64,000 nucleotides of DNA from Pimelobacter simplex (GCF_024662235.1 NZ_CP096276.1:5952001-6016000), one strand, 5' to 3'. Positions 1 to 9,075 are shown, counted from the first letter of the stretch. Notes: a model not told the origin generated them from the letters alone. Numbers and translations: made by a program.

Positions 1-236
1 GACGAGTCCGCGGACCCGGAGGTCGACGTCGACGCCGCCGGCGAGGTCGCGGTGGTGCTCGAGCGGCTGTCGGTCTTGTAGAACCCCGAGCCCTTGAAGA
101 CCACGCCGACCGAGCTGAACAGCTTGCGCAGGCGACCCGTGCACTCGGGGCACGTGGTGAGCGCGTCGTCGCTGAAGGACTGGACCTGCTCGAAGGCGTG
201 ACCGCACTCGGTGCACTGGTACTGGTACGTGGGCAT
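1..236 (-). CDS. FmdB-family zinc-ribbon protein (3' end outside window)
   Basis: The visible 78 residues start MPTYQYQC and carry two CxxC knuckles (C8/C11 and C29/C32), which would bind one zinc ion, followed by FKGSGFYKTD and a Ser/Thr/Ala-rich tail. This is the FmdB-family layout; the family is annotated as putative regulatory proteins but its role is mostly unknown. The ATG at 236 is the natural start because the conserved MPTY begins there. A perfect CIRCE operator lies 14 bases upstream, so heat-shock control by HrcA is likely. The gene runs off the left edge of the window. Confidence 0.88.
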   Translation of the reverse strand, partial: MPTYQYQCTECGHAFEQVQSFSDDALTTCPECTGRLRKLFSSVGVVFKGSGFYKTDSRSSTTATSPAASTSTSGSADS

Positions 237-249
237 CGGCGATCTCCGG

Positions 250-276
250 TTGGCACTCTCGACTTTCGAGTGCCAA
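250..276. promoter_or_regulatory. CIRCE operator (HrcA binding site)
   Basis: TTGGCACTC, nine bases, then GAGTGCCAA: two perfect 9-base inverted arms with the 9-base spacer typical of CIRCE (consensus TTAGCACTC-N9-GAGTGCTAA). It lies between the divergent fmdB-like gene (start 236) and the acylase gene (start 318), much nearer to fmdB, so it most likely represses fmdB when HrcA is active. Neither neighbour is a classical chaperone gene. Confidence 0.9.
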
Positions 277-317
277 TGCTACGTCACGACCCCAGGTCCG
301 GGCACAATGGCGGCACC

Positions 318-2963
318 ATGGTGGAGGCAGACAACGGCGTGGACGCCGCGACGACGACCGCGCCGACGACCCGGCCCCGACCGTGGCCCCGGGTGCTGCG
401 CTGGGCGAGCGTGGTGGGGGTGCTGCTCGTGCTCGCGCTCGTGGCGGGCCTGACCACCTCGGTCGTCCTGGTGCGCAAGTCGTGGCCGCAGACCTCCGGC
501 GAGCTCACCCTCAACGGCCTCGAGGGCGAGGTCCGGGTGGTGCGCGACGACGCCGGGATCCCGCAGATCTACGCCGACTCCACCCACGACCTGATGCTGG
601 CCCAGGGCTTCGTGGCCGCCCAGGACCGCTTCTTCGAGATGGACGTGCGCCGCCACGCGACCGCGGGCCGGCTCTCCGAGCTGTTCGGCGACGCCGGTCT
701 CGAGAGCGACCTCGTGGTCCGCACCCTCGGCTGGCGCGAGGTCGCCGAGGATGAGCTGCCGTTGCTCAAGCCGGCGACCCGCAGCGCGCTCGACGCCTAC
801 GCCCAGGGCGTCAACGCCTACATGGAGAGCCGCTCGCTCTCGGAGATGTCGCTGGAGTACACCCTCCTCGACCTCACCGGCCTCGACTACAAGCCGGAGA
901 AGTGGACGGCGGTCGACTCGATCGCGTGGCTCAAGGCGATGGCCTGGGACCTGCGCGGCAACCTCGACGAGGAGATCGGCCGGGCCCTGGCCAGCGCCGC
1001 GGTGGGGCCGGAGCGGGCCGCCGACCTCTACCCGTCGTACCCCTACGACCAGCACCAGCCGATCGTCCAGCAGGGCGGAGTGGTCGGGAAGCGCTTCGAC
1101 CAGGACGCCGAGGCGGGCGGCCGGCGGCTGCTCCCGCGCCCGCCGCTCGACCCCGACGTCACCCGGGCGCTGGCGTCGGTACGCCGCGTCCTCGACGGGG
1201 TCCCGGCGCTGCTCGGCAAGGGCGACGGCATCGGCAGCAACGCCTGGGTCGTCGACGGCGACCGCACCGATACCGGCGCGCCGATCCTGGCCAACGACCC
1301 CCACCTCGGCATCTCGCTGCCCGGGGTGTGGACCCAGGTCGGCCTGCACTGCCGCTCGGTCTCCCCGGCCTGCCCGTACGACGTGGCGGGCTTCAGCTTC
1401 TCGGGCGTGCCCGGCGTGGTGATCGGCCACAACCGCGACATCGCCTGGGGCTTCACCAACCTCGGGCCGGACGTCACCGACCTCTACGTCGAGCGGGTCC
1501 GCGGCGACACCTGGCAGTACGACGGCCAGCAGCTCCCGCTCACGCTGCGCAAGGAGAAGATCGAGGTCAAGGGCGGCGACGACGTCGAGATCACCGTGCG
1601 CTCCACCAGCCACGGCCCCCTGCTCTCCGACCTCGCCTCCGCCGCGGCGGACGCCGGCGTCGACCTCACCGAGGACGGTCTCGTCGACCAGGTCACCGAC
1701 GTCGGAACCGCCGGCCTCGACGACGACGGCCAGGAGCACGCCGTGTCCCTGGCCTGGACCGCCCTGACCCCGCGGCCCACCGCCGACGCCCTGCTCGCGC
1801 TCGACCGGGCGAGCGACTGGAACGAGTTCCGCGCGGCGCTGTCGGACTTCGCCGCGCCCGGCCAGAACGTCGTCTACGCCGACACCCAGGGACACATCGG
1901 CTACCAGGCGACGGGCCTGGTCCCGATCCGGCGCGCGGGCAACGACGGCCGGCTGCCGGCCGCGGGCTGGCGCCGCGATACCGACTGGACCGGCCGGCAC
2001 ATCCCGTACGACGCGCTGCCCCACGTGCTCGACCCGGCCTCGGGGATCATCGCCACCGCCAACCAGGCGGTCATCGACCCGGGCCGCTACGCGCCGTACC
2101 TGACCTCCGACTGGGACCTGGGCTACCGCTCGAACCGGATCGACCAGCTGCTCGCCGCCGACGACGAGCTGAGCGTCGACGCGATGAGCGCGATCCAGCT
2201 CGACGACTGGAGCGCGATCGGCGAGGTGCTCACGCCGTACCTGCTCGAGGTGGACCTGCCGCGCGGCTACTACTCCGACGGCCAGCGGCTGCTGCGCTCG
2301 TGGAACTACCGCGAGGGCGCCGACAGCGCCGCGGCGGCGTACTTCAACGCGGTCTGGCGCCAGGTGCTGCACCGGACGTTCGCCGACGAGCTGCCCGAGG
2401 GGCTGCGTCCCGACGGTGGCGACCGGTGGTTCGCGGTGGTGAGCGCGCTGCTGCCGCGCGCCCGGGCGACCTGGTGGGACGACATCAGCACCGACGACAA
2501 GGTCGAGCGGCGCAACGACATCCTGCGCGCCTCGATGATCGCCGCCCGCGACGAGCTCACCGCGCTGGAGTCCCCGGACACCGACGAGTGGTCCTGGGGC
2601 CGGCTGCACCGGCTCGAGCTCCGCTCGGCCACGCTGGGGGAGTCCGGCATCGGGATCATCGAGCGGCTGTTCAACCGCGGCGGCTGGAAGGTCGGCGGCG
2701 GCAGCTCGCTGGTCAACGCGACCTCGTGGGACGCCCGCGAGGGCTACGAGGTCACCACCGCACCGTCGATGCGGATGGTGGTGCCGCTCGACGACCTCGA
2801 CGCGGCGCGCTGGGTCAACCTGACCGGCGTCTCGGGCCACGCCTTCCACCCGAACTACACCGACCAGACCGACCTCTGGGCGCGCGGCGAGACCCTGCCG
2901 TGGGCGTTCTCCGAGGACGACGTCGACAAGGCCGGCGAGGACGTGCTCGTCCTCAAGCCGTGA
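318..2963 (+). CDS. Penicillin acylase family protein (Ntn-hydrolase)
   Basis: An 881-residue member of the penicillin amidase family (Ntn hydrolases that cleave amides such as penicillins or acyl-homoserine lactones after self-cleavage). One membrane segment at about residues 30-52 suggests it is anchored outside the membrane. The N-terminal part has the alpha-subunit signature VRDDAGIPQIYADS and AAQDRFFEMD; the beta-subunit nucleophile is Ser307 in GIGSNAWVV, followed by ANDPHLGISLPG. Length fits the family precursor. The ATG at 318 was preferred over an upstream start at 198, which would run through the CIRCE site and the fmdB start. The last bases overlap the convergent gene at 2953. The substrate cannot be read from sequence. 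Confidence 0.9.
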   Translation: MVEADNGVDAATTTAPTTRPRPWPRVLRWASVVGVLLVLALVAGLTTSVVLVRKSWPQTSGELTLNGLEGEVRVVRDDAGIPQIYADSTHDLMLAQGFVAAQDRFFEMDVRRHATAGRLSELFGDAGLESDLVVRTLGWREVAEDELPLLKPATRSALDAYAQGVNAYMESRSLSEMSLEYTLLDLTGLDYKPEKWTAVDSIAWLKAMAWDLRGNLDEEIGRALASAAVGPERAADLYPSYPYDQHQPIVQQGGVVGKRFDQDAEAGGRRLLPRPPLDPDVTRALASVRRVLDGVPALLGKGDGIGSNAWVVDGDRTDTGAPILANDPHLGISLPGVWTQVGLHCRSVSPACPYDVAGFSFSGVPGVVIGHNRDIAWGFTNLGPDVTDLYVERVRGDTWQYDGQQLPLTLRKEKIEVKGGDDVEITVRSTSHGPLLSDLASAAADAGVDLTEDGLVDQVTDVGTAGLDDDGQEHAVSLAWTALTPRPTADALLALDRASDWNEFRAALSDFAAPGQNVVYADTQGHIGYQATGLVPIRRAGNDGRLPAAGWRRDTDWTGRHIPYDALPHVLDPASGIIATANQAVIDPGRYAPYLTSDWDLGYRSNRIDQLLAADDELSVDAMSAIQLDDWSAIGEVLTPYLLEVDLPRGYYSDGQRLLRSWNYREGADSAAAAYFNAVWRQVLHRTFADELPEGLRPDGGDRWFAVVSALLPRARATWWDDISTDDKVERRNDILRASMIAARDELTALESPDTDEWSWGRLHRLELRSATLGESGIGIIERLFNRGGWKVGGGSSLVNATSWDAREGYEVTTAPSMRMVVPLDDLDAARWVNLTGVSGHAFHPNYTDQTDLWARGETLPWAFSEDDVDKAGEDVLVLKP

Positions 2964-3549
2964 ACCGGACGACCCCTCCGGGCGTCGCGGCCGCGCTGAC
3001 CGGCCGGTCGTGCGGCTCGGCTGGGACGGCGGGGAGCAGCTCGTCGTCGTACAGCAGGACGCAGGTGAAGGTGCCGACCGGCACCCGGGCGAGCGCCCGG
3101 TCGTAGGACCCGCCCCCGCGGCCCAGGCGCAGCCCCGCGGGCGAGGCCGCGAGCCCGGGCACCAGGACGACGTCCGCGGTGGCGACCGCGTCGACGCCGA
3201 GGGTGGGCCCGGCCGGCTCGAGCAGCCCGCGGCGGGCGGGCGCGAGCGAGGTGGGCCCGTGGTAGCGCGCCCAGTCGAGGTCGTTGTCGGGCAGCAGCAC
3301 CGGCAGCAGCACGTGCTTGCCGGCCTCGGTCAGCCGGTCCAGGAGGGCGGTGGTGCCGGGCTCCGTGCCGACCGAGACGTACGCCGCCACGGTGGCCGCG
3401 CGGCGTACCTCGGGGGTGGCGAGCAGGTGCTCGGCGAGCGCGCGGGCGGCCTCGCCGACCTCGGTCAGGGGCCGTCGCCGGCGGGCGGTGAGGAGCTGGT
3501 CGCGGACCGCGGTCTTGGCCGCCCCTTGGCACGGATGTGGAGCCGTCAC
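2953..3549 (-). CDS. 5-formyltetrahydrofolate cyclo-ligase
   Basis: A 198-residue protein of the 5-FTHF cyclo-ligase family, which converts 5-formyl-THF to 5,10-methenyl-THF with ATP and so recovers folate. It has the N-terminal R-x-x-L pattern, the central VAAYVSVGTEPGT, and the C-terminal substrate and ATP loop LRLGRGGGSYDRAL. Length is normal for the family. The start faces away from the UGPase gene (24 bases between the two starts), so the two share a short divergent promoter region. Its 3' end overlaps the acylase gene by 11 bases. Confidence 0.9.
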   Translation of the reverse strand: MTAPHPCQGAAKTAVRDQLLTARRRRPLTEVGEAARALAEHLLATPEVRRAATVAAYVSVGTEPGTTALLDRLTEAGKHVLLPVLLPDNDLDWARYHGPTSLAPARRGLLEPAGPTLGVDAVATADVVLVPGLAASPAGLRLGRGGGSYDRALARVPVGTFTCVLLYDDELLPAVPAEPHDRPVSAAATPGGVVRFTA

Positions 3550-3572
3550 CAGTCCAGCCTACGATCGGCAGT

Positions 3573-4970
3573 ATGGGTATGACTGGTCGTAGTGGCGGCC
3601 TGGAGAAGGCGCGGGCGAAGATGCTCGACGCGGGCGTGGACGCGGTCGCCGTCGACACCTTCGCGCACTACTACCGCCTGCTGGAGCACGGTGAGACCGG
3701 GATGATCCCCGAGTCGAGCATCGAGCCGGTCGACATCGAGAGCCTCGCCGACGTCGAGGTCTCCGACGAGGTCGCGGCCGCGGCCGTCGCCCAGACCGTG
3801 GCGATCAAGCTCAACGGCGGTCTCGGCACGTCGATGGGCATGGACCGGGCCAAGTCGCTGCTGTGCGTGCGCCGCGGGCTGTCGTTCCTCGACATCATCG
3901 CCCGCCAGGCGCTGCACCTGCGCGGGCTCTACGGCGCGCGGCTGCCGCTGATCTTCATGAACTCCTTCCGCACCTCCTCCGACACCCTCCACGCGCTCGG
4001 CCGCTACGAGGACCTGGCGACCGAGGGACTGCCGCTGGAGTTCCTGCAGAACAAGGAGCCCAAGCTCCTCACCGCCGACCTCACCCCGGCCTCCTGGCCC
4101 AAGGAGCCCGACCTCGAGTGGTGTCCGCCCGGGCACGGCGACATCTACACCGCGCTGCGCGGCAGCGGGCTCCTCGACCGGCTGATCGAGCAGGGCTACC
4201 GCTACGCCTTCGTCTCCAACTCCGACAACCTCGGCGCCGTCCCCGACGCGCGGGTGGCCGGCTGGTTCGCCGGCACGGGCGCCCCCTACGCGATCGAGGC
4301 CGTACGCCGGACGGTCTCCGACCGCAAGGGCGGCCAGTTCGCCCGGCGCAAGGCCGACGGCCGGATCGTGCTGCGCGAGACCGCCCAGACCCTCGACGAG
4401 GACAAGGCCGCCGCGGCCGACCTCGAGAAGCACCGCTTCACCTCGACCAACAACCTGTGGTTCGACCTGCACGCGATGAAGGCCAAGCTCGACGAGCGCG
4501 AGGGCATCCTCGGCCTGCCGCTGATCCGCAACGTCAAGCACCTCGACCCGGCCGACCCCACCTCGCCCGAGGTGGTCCAGATCGAGACCGCGATGGGGGC
4601 CGCGATCGAGGTGTTCGAGGGCGCCCGGCTGATCGAGGTCGGCCGCGACCGCTTCATCCCGGTCAAGACCACCAACGACCTGCTCGTGCTGCGCTCCGAC
4701 GTCTACGAGATCGGCGCCGACTTCGCGCTCACCCAGGTCGCCGCCGACGTGCCCTACGTCGACCTCGACGGCGAGCACTACAAGCTGGTCGGCGAGTTCG
4801 ACAAGCGCTTCCCCGAGGGCGCGCCCTCGCTGGCCAAGGCCTCCTCCTTCAAGGTCGACGGCGACTGGACGTTCGGTCACGGGGTCCAGGTCGTCGGCGC
4901 GGTCGAGCTCGAGGGCCGCGGCGCCCAGCGCATCCCGGCCGGCGAGGTGCTGTCCGGGGCGGATGACTGA
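3573..4970 (+). CDS. UTP--glucose-1-phosphate uridylyltransferase (UDPGP family)
   Basis: A 465-residue enzyme of the eukaryote-like UGPase family, making UDP-glucose from UTP and glucose-1-phosphate. Residues 80-89 give the nucleotide-binding loop LNGGLGTSMG, followed by the MDRAKSLL helix; FVSNSDNLGA and the later STNNLWFDL segment are also typical. It heads a packed run with moeA, moaC, moaB and a GNAT gene, overlapping moeA by 8 bases. In corynebacteria a sugar uridylyltransferase gene likewise precedes the moeA-like glp gene. An in-frame ATG at 3579 is an alternative start. Confidence 0.93.
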   Translation: MGMTGRSGGLEKARAKMLDAGVDAVAVDTFAHYYRLLEHGETGMIPESSIEPVDIESLADVEVSDEVAAAAVAQTVAIKLNGGLGTSMGMDRAKSLLCVRRGLSFLDIIARQALHLRGLYGARLPLIFMNSFRTSSDTLHALGRYEDLATEGLPLEFLQNKEPKLLTADLTPASWPKEPDLEWCPPGHGDIYTALRGSGLLDRLIEQGYRYAFVSNSDNLGAVPDARVAGWFAGTGAPYAIEAVRRTVSDRKGGQFARRKADGRIVLRETAQTLDEDKAAAADLEKHRFTSTNNLWFDLHAMKAKLDEREGILGLPLIRNVKHLDPADPTSPEVVQIETAMGAAIEVFEGARLIEVGRDRFIPVKTTNDLLVLRSDVYEIGADFALTQVAADVPYVDLDGEHYKLVGEFDKRFPEGAPSLAKASSFKVDGDWTFGHGVQVVGAVELEGRGAQRIPAGEVLSGADD

Positions 4971-6177
4971 CCCCGGAGCGGCGCCGGCGCCGGCGCCGTC
5001 CGTCGCCGAGCACCGCGCCCGGGTCCTCGCGGGGGCCGGTGCGCTCGCCCGCACCGAGCGCGTGCGGCTGACCGCCGCGCTCGGCCGCCGGCTCGCCGCC
5101 GACGTCGTCGCGACGCTCGCGGTGCCGCCCTTCGACCACTCCGCGATGGACGGCTTCGCCGTGCGCATCGCGGACCTGGGGGCGCTGCCGGCCGAGCTGC
5201 CGGTGACCGGCGTCGTCGCGGCGGGCGATGACGTCGTACCGCTGGGGGAGGGGGCGGCGGTCCGGATCATGACCGGAGCCCCGGTGCCCCCAGGGGCCGA
5301 CGTGGTCATCCCGTTCGAGTGGACCACCGGTGCGGACCCCGTCCGGATCGAGCGCGCCGCCGCGCCCGGCCGGCACATCCGCCGCGAGGGCGAGGATGTC
5401 GGCGCGGGCGAGATCGCCCTCCGCGCCGGGACCCGCCTCGGTCCGGCCCAGCTCGGGCTGCTCACCTCGGTCGGCGCGACCGAGGTCGAGGTCCGGGTCC
5501 GGCCGCGGCTGGCCGTGGTCTCGACCGGTGCCGAGCTGGTCGGCGGCCAGGTCCCCGACAGCAACACCCCGACCCTCCTGGCCGCGGGCCGGGCGGCGGG
5601 GGCGGACGCGAGCGCCTTCGGGCCCGCGCCCGACGACCCGCAGCGCTTCCTCGCCCTGCTCCAGGCGGCCGCCGACGCCGCGGACGTCGTCGTCACCACC
5701 GGCGGCATCTCGGCCGGCGACCACGACGTGGTCAAGGCCGCACTGCGCGAGCGCGACGGCTTCTGGTTCGGACCGGTCGCGATGAAGCCGGGGCGTCCCC
5801 AGGGCTGCGGCGTCCTGGTCGCGAGCGACGGCCGCCGGGTCCCGGTGGTCACCCTGCCGGGGACGCCGATCGCGGCGTACGCCTCGTTCCTGCTCTACGT
5901 CGTCCCGCTGCTGCGCACCCTCGCCGGCACTCCCTGGGAGCCGGTCACCGCGCCCCTCGCCGAGGCGGTCACCGCGACCGACCGGACCGTCCTGCTGCCC
6001 GCGCGCCACGTCGAGAACGGCCGGATCGCCGCCCTGCCCGGGCACGCCGGGCACTCCCAGCGCCTGCTCGCGGCGGCCGACGCGTTGCTCGTCGTACCGC
6101 CAAGCGCGAGGCTGGTCCCCGAGGGCACGCCGGTCGAGGTGTTGGCCCTGCATCCCGAGGAGGAGCCCCATGGCTGA
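4963..6177 (+). CDS. moeA: MoeA-type molybdopterin molybdenumtransferase (possible divisome Glp)
   Basis: A 404-residue MoeA/gephyrin E-domain protein; the family inserts molybdate into adenylylated molybdopterin. Seen: [33 protein letters not shown], the MPT-binding VVSTGAEL and [11 protein letters not shown], and the C-terminal barrel. It overlaps the UGPase gene by 8 bases and moaC by 8 bases. The neighbourhood (UGPase, GNAT, glpR/sepX) matches the corynebacterial glp locus, where a MoeA homologue binds FtsZ and the receptor GlpR. Adjacent moaC and moaB argue for a genuine cofactor role, so it may do both. Confidence 0.92.
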   Translation: MTDPGAAPAPAPSVAEHRARVLAGAGALARTERVRLTAALGRRLAADVVATLAVPPFDHSAMDGFAVRIADLGALPAELPVTGVVAAGDDVVPLGEGAAVRIMTGAPVPPGADVVIPFEWTTGADPVRIERAAAPGRHIRREGEDVGAGEIALRAGTRLGPAQLGLLTSVGATEVEVRVRPRLAVVSTGAELVGGQVPDSNTPTLLAAGRAAGADASAFGPAPDDPQRFLALLQAAADAADVVVTTGGISAGDHDVVKAALRERDGFWFGPVAMKPGRPQGCGVLVASDGRRVPVVTLPGTPIAAYASFLLYVVPLLRTLAGTPWEPVTAPLAEAVTATDRTVLLPARHVENGRIAALPGHAGHSQRLLAAADALLVVPPSARLVPEGTPVEVLALHPEEEPHG

Positions 6178-6652
6178 CGAGCAGCCCGCCCGGCTGACCC
6201 ATGTCGACGCCTCCGGCGCGGCCCGGATGGTCGACGTCTCGGCCAAGGACGTGACCCGCCGGGTGGCGACCGCGTCCGGCCGGGTCCTGGTCTCGCCCGA
6301 GGTCGTCGCGCTGCTGCGCGGCGACGGCGTGCCCAAGGGCGACGCGCTCGCCGTGGCCCGGATCGCCGGCATCATGGGCGCCAAGCAGACCCCCGCGCTC
6401 ATCCCGCTGTGCCACCCGCTCGCCGTCTCCGGCGTCACCGTCGACCTCACCGTCGCCGACGACGCCGTCGAGATCACCGCCAGCGTCAAGACCACCGACC
6501 GCACCGGCGTCGAGATGGAGGCGCTGACCGCCGTCTCGGTCGCCGCGCTGACCGTCGTCGACATGGTCAAGGCCGTCGACAAGGGCGCGGTCATCACCGA
6601 CATCCGGGTCGAGACCAAGACCGGCGGCAAGTCGGGGGACTGGTCGCGATGA
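6170..6652 (+). CDS. moaC: Cyclic pyranopterin monophosphate synthase
   Basis: A 160-residue MoaC, which together with MoaA turns GTP into cyclic pyranopterin monophosphate, the first molybdenum-cofactor step. The family signatures LIPLCHPL and the [19 protein letters not shown] helix with its following KAVDKG lysines are intact. It overlaps moeA upstream and moaB downstream (ATGA junction at 6649), so translation is coupled. No moaA is present in the window. Confidence 0.95.
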   Translation: MADEQPARLTHVDASGAARMVDVSAKDVTRRVATASGRVLVSPEVVALLRGDGVPKGDALAVARIAGIMGAKQTPALIPLCHPLAVSGVTVDLTVADDAVEITASVKTTDRTGVEMEALTAVSVAALTVVDMVKAVDKGAVITDIRVETKTGGKSGDWSR

Positions 6653-7128
6653 GCGCGCTGCCCGCGGTGGTGGTCGTGGCCTCCAACCGCGCCGCCGCCG
6701 GTGTCTACGACGACACGACCGGTCCGCTCCTCGTCGACGCGCTGCGGGCCTGGGGCTTCGCCGTGGACGCGCCCGTCGTCCGGCCCGACGGGGAGCCGGT
6801 CGGCGAGGCGATCGCCGCCGCGGTCGCCGCGGGTGCCCGCGTCGTGCTGACCACCGGCGGCACCGGACTCACCCCGACCGACCGCACCCCCGAGGTGACC
6901 CGCCCCCTGCTCGACCGCGAGGTGCCCGGCCTGGCCGAGGCGATCCGCGCGGCCGGCGTCGCCAAGGGCGTCCCGACCGCCGTGCTCTCCCGCGGTCTGG
7001 CCGGCGTCGCCGGCCAGACCCTGGTGGTCAACCTGCCCGGCTCGCGCGGCGGGGTGAAGGACGCGCTCGCCGTCCTCGAGCCGGTCCTCGTCCACGCCGT
7101 CGAGCAGATCGTCGGGAGCGACCATTGA
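6649..7128 (+). CDS. MoaB/MogA-type molybdopterin adenylyltransferase
   Basis: A 159-residue protein of the MoaB/Mog family that adenylylates molybdopterin before metal insertion by MoeA. It shows the [14 protein letters not shown] substrate loop ([16 protein letters not shown]), the SRGLAGV segment and the terminal [13 protein letters not shown] motif. The ATG at 6649 overlaps the moaC stop by four bases. The stop overlaps the next gene if that starts at 7125. Confidence 0.9.
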   Translation: MSALPAVVVVASNRAAAGVYDDTTGPLLVDALRAWGFAVDAPVVRPDGEPVGEAIAAAVAAGARVVLTTGGTGLTPTDRTPEVTRPLLDREVPGLAEAIRAAGVAKGVPTAVLSRGLAGVAGQTLVVNLPGSRGGVKDALAVLEPVLVHAVEQIVGSDH

Positions 7129-7772
7129 GCGAGGCTCCCCGTGAGCGGATGGTCGTCGGTGTCCCGGGCCGCGCCTGGCCCAACGAGCTGATCTCCGGCA
7201 CCGACCCCGTCGTCCGGCTGCGCCCGATCGCGCGCAGCGACGCGCGTGCCTGGCGCGCGGCCCGGCGCCGCAACGCCCTCTGGCTGGCCCGCTGGGACGC
7301 CACCGCGCCGCCCGGCGCCGACGCCCGGCCGACCTCGTTCCGGGTGCTGGTACGGCGGCTGCGCAGGGCCGCGCACCGCGGGACGACGTACCCGTTCGTG
7401 GTGGAGGTGGACGGCGTCTTCGCCGGCCAGGTCAGCGTCAACAACATCGTGCGCGGCTCGGCGCAGTTCGCGTCGGTCGGGTACTGGATCGACCAGCAGT
7501 TCGCCGGGCGCGGTGTCATCCCGCGCGCGGTCGCGATGGTGATCGACCACTGCTTCTTCGTCGCCGGGCTGCACCGGATCGAGATCTGCATCCGCCCGGA
7601 GAACTCCAACTCGCTGCGCGTGGTGGAGAAGCTCGGCGTCCGCGAGGTCGGCTACGCGCCGCGGTTCCTGCACATCGACGGCGACTGGCGCGACCACCGG
7701 ATCTTCGCGATCACCAAGGAAGAGGCGCCCCGCGGCGTCCTCGCTCGCCTCGATCGGCCTGCCCCGGACTGA
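7125..7772 (+). CDS. GNAT family N-acetyltransferase, RimJ/RimL type
   Basis: A 215-residue RimJ-like acetyltransferase: VRLRPIARSDARAWRAARRRN at the start, then GYWIDQQFAGRGVIPRAVAMV (acetyl-CoA loop) and GLHRIEICIRPENSNSLRVVEKLG. The family acetylates N-terminal alanine of ribosomal proteins or other amines; the substrate here is unknown. A rimJ homologue sits between glp and glpR in corynebacteria, and here it also lies between moeA and glpR. The start is TTG 7125 (overlapping moaB) or ATG 7149 in the same frame. Confidence 0.85.
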   Translation: MSEAPRERMVVGVPGRAWPNELISGTDPVVRLRPIARSDARAWRAARRRNALWLARWDATAPPGADARPTSFRVLVRRLRRAAHRGTTYPFVVEVDGVFAGQVSVNNIVRGSAQFASVGYWIDQQFAGRGVIPRAVAMVIDHCFFVAGLHRIEICIRPENSNSLRVVEKLGVREVGYAPRFLHIDGDWRDHRIFAITKEEAPRGVLARLDRPAPD

Positions 7773-7785
7773 CGGCGTCGGGCCG

Positions 7786-7835
7786 GCAAATCACATGCGT
7801 CACATCAATCAATTCGTGACACACCGATGGACATG
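7786..7835 (+). promoter_or_regulatory. AT-rich promoter region with inverted repeat before glpR/sepX
   Basis: In a very GC-rich window this stretch is strikingly AT-rich. GTCAC at 7799-7803 and GTGAC at 7816-7820 form an inverted repeat around a 12-base AT-rich spacer, about 50 bases before the GTG start at 7872. It could be an operator and promoter for glpR/sepX, separating it from the UGPase-moa run. The regulator is not identifiable from sequence. Confidence 0.4.
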
Positions 7836-7871
7836 CGCCCCACATTGAGGTAGCGCTCCTAACCTCTCGGT

Positions 7872-8777
7872 GTGGACCTGAGCGCACTCATCTTCGTCGC
7901 ACTGGCGGTGGCCTGGGTCGTCTACCTCGTGCCGAAGGCACTGCGCCACCACGAGGAGGACGCCGTCAGCCGCTCGGTCGACCGCTTCTCCGACCGCCTG
8001 CGCGTGCTCGCCCGGCGCGATGCGGTCTCCGCTCGCGAGGCCGAGCTCGTCACCTCCGACGCTCCCGTCGCCGACGCCCCGGCCGAGGCAGAGGCTGCTG
8101 CCGAGCCGGTTGCCGAGCCCGTTGCCGAGCCCGCGGCGCCCACCCCTGCGCCGCGTGCCGTCCGCTCCCCGGTCGCCCGCCGGGCCGCCGCTCGTCGCGC
8201 GGCCCAGCGCCGCCGCCGGGTCCTCGGCACCCTCGTGCTGCTCACCCTCGTCGTCGCCGGCCTCGCCGTCGGCGGCGTCATCGCGACTCCCTGGATCGCC
8301 GCGCCCCTGACCCTCCTCGCCGCCTGGCTCGTCGCCTGCCGCCTGATGGTCCGCAACGAGCGCGCCGCCCGCGCCGCGGCCACCGCGCCGGCCCGCCGGC
8401 GCCGTCGTACGCTCGCGGACGAGGAGCTCGCCGCCGAGGACGCCGCCGCCTCCGACACCGCCCCCGAGCCCGACCTCCCGGCCGAGCCCGGCGGCGTGGT
8501 CGCCGAGCTCGCCGACGACGACACCGGCGAGATCCCCGCGATCACCGCCGAGGTCGCCGACGGCTGGACCCCGGTCGCCGTCCCCCTCCCGACGTACGTC
8601 GCCAAGGCGCCGGCCGGCCGCACCGTCCGCACCATCGACCTCGACGCCACCGGCGTGTGGAGCTCGGGCCGCAACGAGGCCGACTCCCAGCTCGCCCGCG
8701 AGGCCGACGCCCAGCGCGCCGACGCCGCCGCAGCCGCCGCCACGGACGCCGACGAGCGCCGCGCCACCGGCAGCTGA
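7872..8777 (+). CDS. Divisome membrane protein GlpR/SepX-like
   Basis: A 301-residue membrane protein. An N-terminal hydrophobic helix (about residues 4-20, LIFVALAVAWVVYLVPKAL) is followed by a charged segment HHEEDAVSRSVDRFSDRLRVL, an Ala/Pro/Glu linker, two further hydrophobic helices (about residues 118-155) and a long acidic cytoplasmic tail. This layout and the position after moeA and a GNAT gene match GlpR of corynebacteria and SepX of Streptomyces, receptors that tie the MoeA-like Glp and the cell-division machinery to the membrane. Assignment rests on architecture and context; the tail is low-complexity and poorly conserved in general. Confidence 0.75.
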   Translation: MDLSALIFVALAVAWVVYLVPKALRHHEEDAVSRSVDRFSDRLRVLARRDAVSAREAELVTSDAPVADAPAEAEAAAEPVAEPVAEPAAPTPAPRAVRSPVARRAAARRAAQRRRRVLGTLVLLTLVVAGLAVGGVIATPWIAAPLTLLAAWLVACRLMVRNERAARAAATAPARRRRRTLADEELAAEDAAASDTAPEPDLPAEPGGVVAELADDDTGEIPAITAEVADGWTPVAVPLPTYVAKAPAGRTVRTIDLDATGVWSSGRNEADSQLAREADAQRADAAAAAATDADERRATGS

Positions 8778-8789
8778 CCCACCTCCAGC

Positions 8790-8814
8790 GGTTGTCCCCG
8801 CCCGGTCCGGGTAA
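8790..8814 (+). promoter_or_regulatory. Possible SigB/SigF-type promoter
   Basis: GGTTG at 8790-8794 and GGGTAA at 8809-8814, 14 bases apart, resemble the Gram-positive general-stress sigma consensus (GTTT ... GGGTAT). The -10 box lies 10 bases before the ATG of the small gene at 8824. A SigB/SigF-type factor is encoded at 58516. Confidence 0.4.
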
Positions 8815-8823
8815 CGCCGGACC

Positions 8824-9024
8824 ATGACCTCCTCGACCCCTCCGCACCGCGCCAACCGTCCCAGCGACGAGACCGCCGCCGACCGCCAGGCCGCGCAGCA
8901 GACCCGCGAGCAGGAGAAGAAGTGGGGCGACGCCGTCCCCGGTGACCGCGCTGACGACCCGGGCGACGACACCGCCGACGACCCGGCCAGCGACACCCGG
9001 TCGGCCGGCCGAGGTCGTGGTTGA
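8824..9024 (+). CDS. Small acidic hypothetical protein (66 aa)
   Basis: A 66-residue, highly hydrophilic protein rich in Asp, Ala, Arg and Thr with no hydrophobic segment; it looks intrinsically disordered. I do not recognise a family. The ATG lies just behind a stress-type GGGTAA box, and the gene ends before the tRNA. It may be a small stress-induced protein, but the composition is also what chance open frames look like here. Confidence 0.45.
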   Translation: MTSSTPPHRANRPSDETAADRQAAQQTREQEKKWGDAVPGDRADDPGDDTADDPASDTRSAGRGRG

Positions 9025-9075
9025 GGGCCCGATTCGGACGTCCCCGACCACGGGTGCTACCGTTTCTCCTCGCTT

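Noticed and set aside
279..2849. Very long open frame antisense to the acylase gene
   Set aside because: A by-product of high third-position GC; its translation is Arg/Ala/Gly/Val-rich without family motifs, while the plus frame holds all acylase motifs. The same holds for the long antisense frames at 18369-20435 and 54162-56975.
7799..7820. GTCAC-N12-GTGAC as a CRP/GlxR site
   Set aside because: The CRP-type pattern TGTGA-N6-TCACA has the opposite arm order and a shorter spacer; kept only as an unnamed inverted repeat.
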